Under the pieces are notes generated by a model that had not been told where the DNA came from, made no database searches, and saw only the letters and a list, made by a program, of their open reading frames with translations. This document shows positions 54,727 to 64,000 of a stretch of DNA of 64,000 bases, piece by piece (position 1 is the stretch's first letter; each line of letters starts with the position of its first letter). Position numbers and translations under genes: made by a program. The DNA comes from Sphingomonas metalli (lineage in GTDB: Bacteria; Pseudomonadota; Alphaproteobacteria; Sphingomonadales; Sphingomonadaceae): NCBI RefSeq assembly GCF_014641735.1, contig NZ_BMIH01000002.1, positions 124,001-188,000 on the forward strand, in the 5' to 3' direction.

Positions 54727-56130
54727 TCAGATATGGATCGGCTTGCCCTGCACGGCCATCGCCGCTTCCTTCACCGCTTCCGAATGGGTCGGATGCGCGT
54801 GGCAGGTATAGGCGATGTCCTCGCTGGTCGCGCCGAACTCCATCGCCTGCGCGACCTGCGCGATCATCGTGCCGGCCAGCGACGAGATGATCCACGCGCC
54901 CAGCACGCGGTCGGTCTTGGCGTCGGCGATCACCTTGACGAAGCCGTCGGTGTCGCGGTTCGTCTTGGCGCGGCTGTTCGCCATGAAGGGGAATTTGCCG
55001 ACCTTCACCTCGCCCACCTTCGCCTTCGCCGCTTCCTCGGACAGGCCGACGCCGGCGATCTCGGGCATGGTGTAGACGACGCTGGGGATCACGTCGTGGT
55101 TCACGATGCCGGTCTGGCCGGCGATGTTCTCCGCCACCGCGACGCCCTCGTCCTCGGCCTTGTGCGCAAGCATCAGGCCGGGCGCGACGTCGCCGATCGC
55201 CCAGACCCCCGGCACGTTGGTGCGGAAGTCGTGGTCGATCGCCACCTGCCCCCGATCGGTCAGCGACACGCCCGCGGCTTCGAGGTTGAGCCCGTCGATG
55301 TTCGGCTTGCGCCCGATCGCGACCAGCACCGCGTCCGCCGACAGCGTCTCGGCGGCGCCGCCCGCCGCCGGCTCGACCGATACGGTCGCGCGACCGCCCT
55401 CGACGGTGACGCCGGTCACCTTGGTCGAGGTCTTGAGCTCCATGCCCTGCTTCTTGAACAGCTTGGCCGATTCCTTGCGGACCTCGCCATCGAAGCCCGG
55501 CAGGATCTGGTCGAGATACTCGACCACCGTCACCTTCGCGCCGAGACGCCGCCAGACCGAGCCCAGCTCCAGCCCGATCACGCCGCCGCCGATCACCACC
55601 AGATGCTCGGGCACCTTGGGCAGCGCCAGCGCGCCGGTCGAATCCACCACCACCTCCTGGTCGATGGTGACGCCCGGCAGCGGGGTGACGACCGAGCCGG
55701 TCGCGATCACGATGTCCTTGGCGGTGACGGTCTGGCCGGCCACCTCGACCGTGTGGCCGTCCTTGAAGGCGGCCTTGCCCTTCAGCCAGGTCACCTTGTT
55801 CTTCTTGAACAGGAACTCGATGCCACCGGTCAGCTCGCCGACCGCCTTCGCCTTTTCGGCGTGCATCTGGTCGAGATTCAGGCTGACCCCCTCGAAATTG
55901 ACGCCGAACTTCGCGAGGTGACCGCCGGTCGCCTCCTCGTAGAGCTCCGAGGCATGGAGCAGCGCCTTGGAGGGGATGCAGCCGACGTTGAGGCAGGTGC
56001 CGCCCAGCGTGTCGCGGCTCTCGGCACAGGCGGTGCGCAGGCCGAGCTGCGCGGCGCGGATCGCGGCGACATAGCCGCCCGGGCCGGCGCCGATCACGAG
56101 GACGTCATAGTCGTAGGTCTTGTCAGCCAT
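54727..56130 (-). CDS. lpd: Dihydrolipoyl dehydrogenase (E3)
   Basis: 467 residues from ATG 56130, chosen over ATG 56136 because GGAG is then 6 bp away rather than adjacent. It is a FAD enzyme with GAGPGGYVAAIRAAQLG (about 14-30), redox Cys46/Cys51 in GGTCLNVGCIPSK, NAD motif VIGGGVIGLELGSVW, GRKPNIDGL, AIGDVAPGLMLAHKA and C-terminal His in CHAHPTHSEAVKEA. It reoxidises lipoyl groups of the 2-oxoglutarate dehydrogenase complex encoded just upstream. It is separated from sucB by a REP-like pair. Confidence 0.97.
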   Translation of the reverse strand: MADKTYDYDVLVIGAGPGGYVAAIRAAQLGLRTACAESRDTLGGTCLNVGCIPSKALLHASELYEEATGGHLAKFGVNFEGVSLNLDQMHAEKAKAVGELTGGIEFLFKKNKVTWLKGKAAFKDGHTVEVAGQTVTAKDIVIATGSVVTPLPGVTIDQEVVVDSTGALALPKVPEHLVVIGGGVIGLELGSVWRRLGAKVTVVEYLDQILPGFDGEVRKESAKLFKKQGMELKTSTKVTGVTVEGGRATVSVEPAAGGAAETLSADAVLVAIGRKPNIDGLNLEAAGVSLTDRGQVAIDHDFRTNVPGVWAIGDVAPGLMLAHKAEDEGVAVAENIAGQTGIVNHDVIPSVVYTMPEIAGVGLSEEAAKAKVGEVKVGKFPFMANSRAKTNRDTDGFVKVIADAKTDRVLGAWIISSLAGTMIAQVAQAMEFGATSEDIAYTCHAHPTHSEAVKEAAMAVQGKPIHI

Positions 56131-56143
56131 CTTCATCTCCGTT

Positions 56144-56243
56144 CCCCGGCGGAGGCCGGGGCCCAGTTACGGGACGGCATATGGTGAGCGCCGTGCCCGG
56201 TTACATCCGCCTTCCCAACTGGGCCCCGGCCTCCGCCGGGGTA
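56144..56243. repeat. REP-like inverted pair, family A, between sucB and lpd
   Basis: The left arm CCCCGGCGGAGGCCGGGGCC and the right arm GGCCCCGGCCTCCGCCGGGG are inverted copies 50 bp apart. The hairpin lies just upstream of the lpd ribosome site. Confidence 0.8.
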
Positions 56244-56256
56244 CAGGCGCGGGTGA

Positions 56257-57495
<1,239 letters not shown>

Positions 57496-57510
57496 TCCCT
57501 ACTTCCTTCC

Positions 57511-57612
57511 ACCCCGGCGAAGACCGGGGTCCAGTTGGAGGACGCTGCTCGTGAAGCGCCTCGCCTCGTTACCAATCACTCCCAACTGGACCCCGGCCTT
57601 CGCCTGGGTGGT
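57511..57612. repeat. REP-like inverted pair, family A, between sucA and sucB
   Basis: The left arm ACCCCGGCGAAGACCGGGGT and the right arm GGACCCCGGCCTTCGCCTGG are inverted copies about 50 bp apart, filling the sucA-sucB gap. Confidence 0.8.
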
Positions 57613-57625
57613 TGGGCGCTACATC

Positions 57626-60586
57626 TCAGCTCGCTGCCTTGCCGGCCTTCTTGTCGCTCTCGCGATTGCGGCGGATCTCGTCGCGGACATTGTGGCCGAG
57701 CGCGTCGGCGACCAGCGCCCCCTGCTCGGTCTGGTGCCGCTTCATCAGACCCGTCGCCGGCGAGGCGGCGGCCGCGCGGCCGGCATAGCGCGCGCGCTTC
57801 ACCGACGATCCGGCGGCGGCCAGCGCCTCCTCGATCAGCGGCTCGGTGAAGAACCAATAGCCCTGGTTCTTCGGCTCTTCCTGCGCCCAGATCACCTCTT
57901 CCAGCTGCGGCATCCGCTTCACCCGCTCGGCCAGCGGCTCGCCGGGGAAGGGATAGAGCTGCTCGATCCGCACGATCTGGGTGGTAGTGTCCCCCGCCGC
58001 GTCGCGCGCCTCGATCAGGTCGTAGGCGACCTTGCCGGTGCACAGCACCAGCCGCTTCGTCTGCGCGTCCGGCGCACCGTTGGTGTCGGACAGGATGCGC
58101 TGGAAGTGGCTGTCGCCCTGGAACTCGGCCGCGGTCGACACCGCCAGCTTGTGGCGGAGCAGCGACTTGGGCGTGAACACGACCAGCGGCTTGCGGAAGG
58201 TGCGGTGCATCTGCCGGCGCAGCAGGTGGAAGTAATTGGCCGGCGTGGTGCAGTTGGCGACCTGCATATTGTCGCCCGCGCACAGCTGCAGGAACCGCTC
58301 GGGCCGGGCCGAGCTATGCTCCGGCCCCTGCCCTTCATAGCCGTGCGGCAGCAGCATCACGAGGCCGTTGGCGCGCAGCCACTTGGCCTCGCCGCTCGCG
58401 ATGAACTGGTCGATCATGATCTGCGCGCCGTTGACGAAGTCGCCGAACTGCGCCTCCCACAGCACCAGCGTCTTCGGATCGGCGAGCGCATAGCCATATT
58501 CGAAGCCGAGCACGCCATATTCCGACAGAGGCGAGTCGAGCACTTCGAACCGCCCATGCTCGACCGTCGACAGCGGCACGTACTTGTGCTCGTCGGTCTG
58601 GTCGACCCACACCGCATGCCGCTGCGAGAAGGTGCCGCGGCCGGAGTCCTGACCCGACAGGCGGACGCCATAGCCCTCCGACATCAGCGAGCCGAAGGCG
58701 AGCGCCTCGCCCGTCGCCCAGTCGAAATTCTGGCCGGTGGCGAACATCTGCCGCTTGGCGTCGAGCACGCGGGCCAGCGTCTTGTGGACCTGGATCGTGT
58801 CGGGCACCGTGGTCAGCGTCCGGCCCAGGCTGTCGAACAGCTTGCCGGTGATTCCCGTCTCGGCAGTGCGGCGGTCGGTCACGCGCTCGGTCGGCGCCGA
58901 CAGGCCGGTCCAGCGGCCCGCGAACCAGTCCGCCTTGTTCGGCTTGTAGCTCGCGCCCGCCTCGAACTCGCCTTCCAGCCGGGTGACATATTGGTTGACG
59001 TTCTGGTCGACCCAGGCCTGATCCACCACGCCCTCGGCCACCAGCCGCTTGGCATAGATGGCGCTGACGGGCGGGTGATCCTTGATCGCCTTGTACATCA
59101 GCGGCTGGGTGAAGCCCGGCTCGTCGCCCTCGTTATGGCCGAAGCGGCGATAGCACCACATGTCGATCACGATATCGCGATGGAACTTCTGGCGGAACTC
59201 GATCGCCATCTTGGTGGCGAAGGTCACCGCCTCGGGATCGTCGCCGTTGACGTGGAAGACCGGCGCCTGCACGCCCTTCGCCACGTCCGAGGGATAGGGC
59301 GAGGACCGCGCGAACTGCGGCGAGGTGGTGAAGCCCACCTGGTTATTGATTATGAAGTGGACGCAGCCGCCGGTGTTATAGCCGCGGATGCCGGAAAAGC
59401 CGAGGCATTCCCAAACGATCCCCTGCCCGGCAAAGGCGGCGTCGCCATGGATCAGCACCGGCAGCGAGGCGCTGTGGTCCTTCAGATCGCCCGCGATCGT
59501 CTGGATCGCCCGGGTCTTGCCCAGCACCACCGGGTCGGCCGCCTCCAGATGGCTGGGATTGGCGACCAGCGACATATGCACCTTGTGCCCGTCGAACTCG
59601 CGGTCATGGCTGGTGCCGAGGTGATACTTCACATCGCCCGAACCGCCGATATCGTCAGGGTTGGCCGATCCGCCGGCAAATTCGTGGAAGATGACGCGCA
59701 GCGGCTTGGCCATGACATTGGCCAGCACGTTCAGCCGGCCGCGATGCGCCATGCCGAACACGATCTCGCGCACGCCCTGCTGGCCGCCATATTTGATGAC
59801 CGATTCCAGCGCCGGGATCATCGACTCGCCGCCGTCGAGGCCGAAGCGCTTGGTGCCGACATATTTGCGGCCCAGGAACTTCTCCCACTGCTCGGCCTCG
59901 ATCACCTTGTTCAGGATCGCCTTCTTGCCGTCGGTCGTGAATTCGATCGCCTTGTCCTGTCCCTCCATGCGGTCCTGCAGGAAGCGGCGCTCCTCGACAT
60001 CGGCGATGTGCATATATTCGAGCCCGACATTGCCGCAGTAATTGCGGCGCAGCGTGTCGACGAGCTGGCGGATGGTCGCCCATTCGAAGCCCATCGTGCC
60101 GCCCAGATAGACGGGGCGGTCGAGATCGGCGTCGGTGAAGCCGTGATATTCGGTGCGCAGATCCTCCGGCATCTCGCGCTTGGCGAGGCCGAGCGGATCG
60201 AGATTGGCGGCGAAATGGCCCCGCACGCGATAGGTGCGGATCAGCAGCTGGGCCCGGATCGCGTCACCCGCCGCCTTGACGATGTCCTGCTGGCTCGGCG
60301 CCGCCGCCGCGGGGGCCGCGGCGGGCTTGCCCCCCTTGGCTGGCTTGGGAGCGGGCTCCATCTGGGTCGGGTCCAGCCCGGCGGTCAGCTCGTCGGTGCT
60401 GGTCAGCGGCCAGCGCCGGCTCTGCCAGCTCGGCTGCGACGGCCCGCGCTCCAGCCCCTCGAAAAAGCCCTGCCAGCCGCTTTCGACCGAGCCGGGATCG
60501 GCCTGGTAGCGGGCATAGAGCGCCTCGATGAACGCCGGGCTGACGCCCGATGCGATGTCGCTGAAATCCTGACCTTCGTAGCCCAT
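57626..60586 (-). CDS. sucA: 2-oxoglutarate dehydrogenase E1 component
   Basis: 986 residues from ATG 60586 (GGAGAAG upstream). The N-terminal anchor (SDIASGVSPAFIEALYARYQADPGSVESGWQGFFEGL) is typical of SucA. The core has IEFTTDGKKAILNK..., HRGRLNVLANVMAKPL, the thiamine diphosphate motif HGDAAFAGQG...NNQVGFTT, FGHNEGDEP, and the transketolase-like end LLPHGYEGQGPEHSSARPERFLQL. It decarboxylates 2-oxoglutarate and passes succinyl to the SucB lipoyl arm. An Ala/Pro-rich linker (about 83-97) follows the anchor. It is third in the operon after mdh and sucD. Confidence 0.98.
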   Translation of the reverse strand: MGYEGQDFSDIASGVSPAFIEALYARYQADPGSVESGWQGFFEGLERGPSQPSWQSRRWPLTSTDELTAGLDPTQMEPAPKPAKGGKPAAAPAAAAPSQQDIVKAAGDAIRAQLLIRTYRVRGHFAANLDPLGLAKREMPEDLRTEYHGFTDADLDRPVYLGGTMGFEWATIRQLVDTLRRNYCGNVGLEYMHIADVEERRFLQDRMEGQDKAIEFTTDGKKAILNKVIEAEQWEKFLGRKYVGTKRFGLDGGESMIPALESVIKYGGQQGVREIVFGMAHRGRLNVLANVMAKPLRVIFHEFAGGSANPDDIGGSGDVKYHLGTSHDREFDGHKVHMSLVANPSHLEAADPVVLGKTRAIQTIAGDLKDHSASLPVLIHGDAAFAGQGIVWECLGFSGIRGYNTGGCVHFIINNQVGFTTSPQFARSSPYPSDVAKGVQAPVFHVNGDDPEAVTFATKMAIEFRQKFHRDIVIDMWCYRRFGHNEGDEPGFTQPLMYKAIKDHPPVSAIYAKRLVAEGVVDQAWVDQNVNQYVTRLEGEFEAGASYKPNKADWFAGRWTGLSAPTERVTDRRTAETGITGKLFDSLGRTLTTVPDTIQVHKTLARVLDAKRQMFATGQNFDWATGEALAFGSLMSEGYGVRLSGQDSGRGTFSQRHAVWVDQTDEHKYVPLSTVEHGRFEVLDSPLSEYGVLGFEYGYALADPKTLVLWEAQFGDFVNGAQIMIDQFIASGEAKWLRANGLVMLLPHGYEGQGPEHSSARPERFLQLCAGDNMQVANCTTPANYFHLLRRQMHRTFRKPLVVFTPKSLLRHKLAVSTAAEFQGDSHFQRILSDTNGAPDAQTKRLVLCTGKVAYDLIEARDAAGDTTTQIVRIEQLYPFPGEPLAERVKRMPQLEEVIWAQEEPKNQGYWFFTEPLIEEALAAAGSSVKRARYAGRAAAASPATGLMKRHQTEQGALVADALGHNVRDEIRRNRESDKKAGKAAS

Positions 60587-60620
60587 TTTACGCTTCTCCG
60601 GGCCGCCTTCGGTCTATGTC

Positions 60621-60699
60621 GTCACCCCGGCGAAGGCCGGGATCCAGAGCCACGAGCGGCCCGCCTGCCGCTCTGGACCCCGGCCATTGCCGGGGTGAC
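60621..60699. repeat. REP-like inverted pair, family A, between sucD and sucA
   Basis: The left arm GTCACCCCGGCGAAGGCCGG and the right arm CCGGCCATTGCCGGGGTGAC are inverted copies only about 25 bp apart, filling most of the 121-bp sucD-sucA gap. Confidence 0.8.
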
Positions 60700-60707
60700 G
60701 GACGTAT

Positions 60708-61592
60708 TTACTTGCCGAGTACTTCCAACAACGTCGAACCCAGCTCGCTGGGGCTGGCCGCGACCTTGATCCCGGCCGCTTCCATCGCCGCGATCTTGTC
60801 CTCGGCGCCGCCCTGGCCGCCCGAGACGATCGCGCCGGCATGGCCCATGCGGCGACCCGGAGGGGCGGTGCGGCCGGCGATGAAGCCCGCCATCGGCTTC
60901 TTGCGCCCGCGCTTCGCCTCGTCGCGCAGGAACTGCGCCGCTTCCTCTTCGGCCGAGCCGCCGATCTCGCCGATCATGATGATCGACTCGGTCGCGTCGT
61001 CGGCCAGGAACAGCTCCAGCACGTCGATGAAGTTGGTGCCGTTGACCGGATCGCCGCCGATGCCGACCGCGGTGGTCTGGCCGAGGCCGGCGTTCGAGGT
61101 CTGGAACACCGCCTCGTAGGTCAGCGTGCCCGACCGCGAGACGACGCCCACCGAGCCCTGCTTGAAGATCGAGCCCGGCATGATGCCGATCTTGCACTGG
61201 CCCGGCGTCAGCACGCCCGGGCAGTTCGGCCCGATCAGCCGCGACTTGGAGCCCGACAGCGCGCGCTTGACGCGGACCATGTCGAGCACCGGAATGCCCT
61301 CGGTGATGCAGACGATCAGCGGCACGTCCGCGTCGATCGCCTCCAGGATCGAATCCGCCGCGAAGGGCGGCGGCACGTAGATCACCGACGCATCCGCGCC
61401 GGTCTTGGCCTTGGCTTCCGCCACGGTGTCGAACACCGGCAGGTCGAGATGCGTGGTCCCGCCCTTGCCCGGCGTGACGCCGCCGACCATCTGCGTGCCG
61501 TATTCCAGCGCCGCCTTGGTGTGGAAGCTGCCGGTCTCGCCGGTCATGCCCTGGGTAATGACCTTGGTGTTCCGGTCGACGAGGATGCTCAT
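60708..61592 (-). CDS. sucD: Succinyl-CoA ligase subunit alpha
   Basis: 294 residues from ATG 61592 (GGAGATC upstream). The marks are [88 protein letters not shown] and the phosphohistidine region [16 protein letters not shown] (His about 246). It makes succinate and ATP or GTP from succinyl-CoA with the beta subunit SucC. The gene for SucC is not next to it: upstream, toward mdh, is a GIY-YIG nuclease gene. sucC must lie elsewhere in the genome. Confidence 0.97.
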   Translation of the reverse strand: MSILVDRNTKVITQGMTGETGSFHTKAALEYGTQMVGGVTPGKGGTTHLDLPVFDTVAEAKAKTGADASVIYVPPPFAADSILEAIDADVPLIVCITEGIPVLDMVRVKRALSGSKSRLIGPNCPGVLTPGQCKIGIMPGSIFKQGSVGVVSRSGTLTYEAVFQTSNAGLGQTTAVGIGGDPVNGTNFIDVLELFLADDATESIIMIGEIGGSAEEEAAQFLRDEAKRGRKKPMAGFIAGRTAPPGRRMGHAGAIVSGGQGGAEDKIAAMEAAGIKVAASPSELGSTLLEVLGK

Positions 61593-61609
61593 CTGATCTC
61601 CGATCCTAC

Positions 61610-61644
61610 CACCCCGGCGAAGGCCGGGGTCCAGTTGGGAAGGC
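61610..61644 (+). repeat. REP-like arm, left side of the GIY-YIG gene
   Basis: ACCCCGGCGAAGGCCGGGGT followed by CCAGTTGGGA. Its inverted partner at 61956-61986 lies on the other side of the GIY-YIG gene, so here the pair encloses a gene. Confidence 0.82.
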
Positions 61645-61646
61645 GC

Positions 61647-61955
61647 TCATGGCAGGGCGATACGATCGTACAGGTCTTCCCATTCGGGATTAAGCCCCTC
61701 GATCTCCCGCACCTTCCAGTCACGCCTCCATTGCTTCATTTGCAGCTCGCGCTGCCGAGCCGCCTCCCAGTCGCCGCATGCCTCATACCAGACGAGGTGC
61801 CTGCAACCATATCGCTTCGTGAACCCGGAACCGGCGCCGTTGCGATGCTCCCACACGCGCTTGGACAGGTTCGTCGTCGAGCCGAGATAGAGGGTGCCGT
61901 TGCGCCCGCTGGCCATGATGTAAACGAAGCATTGCGCCTCCATCATGACCGACAT
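61647..61955 (-). CDS. Free-standing GIY-YIG nuclease domain protein, enclosed by REP arms
   Basis: 102 residues if started at ATG 61955; ATG 61943 (MEAQCFVYIMAS) is equally plausible. The GIY-YIG fold is clear: FVYIMASGRNGTLYLGSTTNLSKRVWEHRNG (Tyr pair, Arg in KRVWEH), SGFTKRYGCRHLVWYEAC and the catalytic Glu in EAARQRELQMKQWRRDWK. It belongs with the UPF0213/UvrC-domain-like small nucleases. Upstream and downstream sit inverted copies of the family A REP arm. It interrupts the otherwise continuous mdh-sucD reading order; the target of cleavage is unknown. Confidence 0.9.
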   Translation of the reverse strand: MSVMMEAQCFVYIMASGRNGTLYLGSTTNLSKRVWEHRNGAGSGFTKRYGCRHLVWYEACGDWEAARQRELQMKQWRRDWKVREIEGLNPEWEDLYDRIALP

Positions 61956-61986
61956 CCCGACTGGACCCCGGCCTTCGCCGGGGTGG
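61956..61986 (-). repeat. REP-like arm, right side of the GIY-YIG gene
   Basis: CCCGACTGGACCCCGGCCTT and CGCCGGGGTGG follow in the opposite orientation to the arm at 61610. The arm abuts the start codon of the GIY-YIG gene, so a hairpin in its transcript would form at the 5' end. Confidence 0.82.
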
Positions 61987-62003
61987 TTCTTTTTTTGCTT
62001 GGC

Positions 62004-63062
<1,059 letters not shown>

Positions 63063-63111
63063 TTAGTTTTGATAATAGTTCGCAGGAGCGATAAGGCATT
63101 GCAAGCGCCGT

Positions 63112-64000
63112 CTACGCCGCTTCGCCATGGCCGGCCGCGAGATAATCGTCCGACTGCATCTCCTCCAGCCGGCTGACCGTTCGCTGGAATTCGAACGCGC
63201 CGTTGCCGCCGGGATAGAGCTCCGCAGGCTCGGCATCGGCCGCCGCCAGCAGCTTCACCTTATGCTCGTAGAGCGCATCGATCAGCGAGACGAAGCGCGC
63301 CGCCTCGTTGCGATTCTCGGGGCCGAGCCGGGGAATGCCGACCAGGATGACCGTGTGGTAGCGGCGGGCGATCGCCAGATAGTCGGCCGCTCCGCGGGCC
63401 TCGCCGCACAGGCGCTTGAACGAGAACACGGCCACGCCCTTCAGCACCTTGGGGACATGCAGCGTGCGCCCCTGCACGATCAGGTCCTCCGCGGGGATCG
63501 GCTCGGTCACTTCATGATCGGTCAGGCGATAGAAGGCGGCGGACAGATTGGCGGTCGCCGCCGCACCGTTGGGCACCAGCCAAACCTGCTGGCTGCCCAG
63601 CCGGTCGCGGCGGTAATCGACCGGGCCGTTGAGCGCGAGGACGTCCATCCGCGTCTCGATCAGCGCAATGAACGGCAGAAAATGCTCGCGGTTGAGCCCG
63701 TTCTTGTACAGTTCCGACGGCGCCCGGTTGGAGGTGGTGACCACCGTCACCCCCGCCTCGATCATTGCGGTGAACAGCCGCGACAGGATCATCGCATCGG
63801 GACTGTTCGTCACCATCATCTCGTCGAAGGCGAGCAGCCGCGCCTCCTCCGCCAGCGCGGCGGCGACCGGCGGGATGGGATCGCCCTGTTCCTTGCGACG
63901 CTCGATCGCGATGCGGCCATGCACCTCCAGCATGAACTCGGCGAAATGGACACGCCGCTTCTGCGCGATAGCGACCTGCTCGAAGAAGAGGTCCATCAGC
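63112..64000 (-). CDS. zapE: ZapE/AFG1-like cell-division ATPase (5' end beyond window)
   Basis: About 296 C-terminal residues are visible. The Walker A motif should lie just outside, because the visible part begins MDLFFEQV, which follows the P-loop in this family. Walker B is LLAFDEMMV (about residue 54 of the visible part), and VTTSNRAPSELYKNGLNREHFLPFI and YRLTDHEVTEPIPAEDLIVQGR are typical of ZapE. ZapE works with FtsZ at constriction. It is on the same strand and upstream of mdh with a 145-bp gap. Confidence 0.9.
   Translation of the reverse strand, partial: LMDLFFEQVAIAQKRRVHFAEFMLEVHGRIAIERRKEQGDPIPPVAAALAEEARLLAFDEMMVTNSPDAMILSRLFTAMIEAGVTVVTTSNRAPSELYKNGLNREHFLPFIALIETRMDVLALNGPVDYRRDRLGSQQVWLVPNGAAATANLSAAFYRLTDHEVTEPIPAEDLIVQGRTLHVPKVLKGVAVFSFKRLCGEARGAADYLAIARRYHTVILVGIPRLGPENRNEAARFVSLIDALYEHKVKLLAAADAEPAELYPGGNGAFEFQRTVSRLEEMQSDDYLAAGHGEAA

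Overview
The window is a continuous, gene-dense stretch of high-GC chromosome from an alphaproteobacterium, most likely a Sphingomonas-type member of the Sphingomonadaceae. Clues are the C4-pathway 5-aminolevulinate synthase, a MipZ division ATPase, the proA-nadD-rsfS-rlmH order, an alphaproteobacterial LexA box (GTTC-N7-GTTC) at uvrA, two EcfG-type general-stress promoters (GGAAC-N16/17-[C/G]GTT), a DUF3429 gene and many palindromic repeats of the 'CCCCGGCgaagGCCGGGG' kind. No rRNA, tRNA, CRISPR array, insertion sequence or prophage was seen.

Layout. 1-4027: a GGDEF membrane protein and a cupredoxin (minus) face DUF3034, a truncated globin and a GDSL hydrolase (plus). 4079-6828: DedA, a glycosyltransferase-like membrane protein and a secreted protein. 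6843-13766 (minus): a tightly packed operon proA, parD, parE, nadD, rsfS, rlmH, envC-like, ctpA, dsbB, coq7, in which a toxin-antitoxin pair is stitched between proA and nadD by ATGA overlaps. 13859-19674: DUF3667, ExoX-like exonuclease, phosphomannomutase, a membrane J-domain protein, MipZ, panC and a small Sel1-like protein. 19829-24742 (minus): topA, a SnoaL-like protein, dprA split by an in-frame amber codon, plsY. 24866-27017: murI and hemA. 27055-30787 (minus): DUF3429, an Uma2 remnant, an anti-sigma/ECF sigma pair, an amidohydrolase, DUF1244. 30865-35325: pyruvate kinase, a Crp/Fnr regulator, cyclophilin, queA. 35382-42200: an inserted block with DUF2946, TonB receptor, PepSY reductase, an EF-hand protein and an S9 peptidase that separates queA from tgt. 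42446-48620: tgt, a small TM protein, a two-module M16 protease and a set of small envelope and stress proteins with OsmC. 48753-52346 (minus): uvrA translationally coupled to a nucleotidyltransferase-fold protein and a 58-residue protein. 52544-54409: a proline-rich protein and a GH16 glucanase with a small gene that seems to start at CTG. 54727-64000 (minus): the TCA operon mdh, sucD, sucA, sucB, lpd, then zapE, cut by the window edge.

How the genes fit together. Housekeeping modules (TCA cycle, ribosome maturation, NAD, proline, pantothenate, heme and peptidoglycan precursors, queuosine tRNA modification) are interleaved with accessory pieces. The most unusual structure is in the TCA operon: every junction carries an inverted pair of REP-like palindromes, and the pair between mdh and sucD encloses a free-standing GIY-YIG nuclease gene where many relatives carry sucC. 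This looks like a REP pair loaded with its own nuclease and is the best candidate for an undescribed mobile or repeat-maintenance unit. Others are the uvrA-coupled nucleotidyltransferase pair under a LexA box, the toxin-antitoxin pair built into the nadD operon, the amber-split dprA and the CTG-initiated gene behind the GH16 enzyme.
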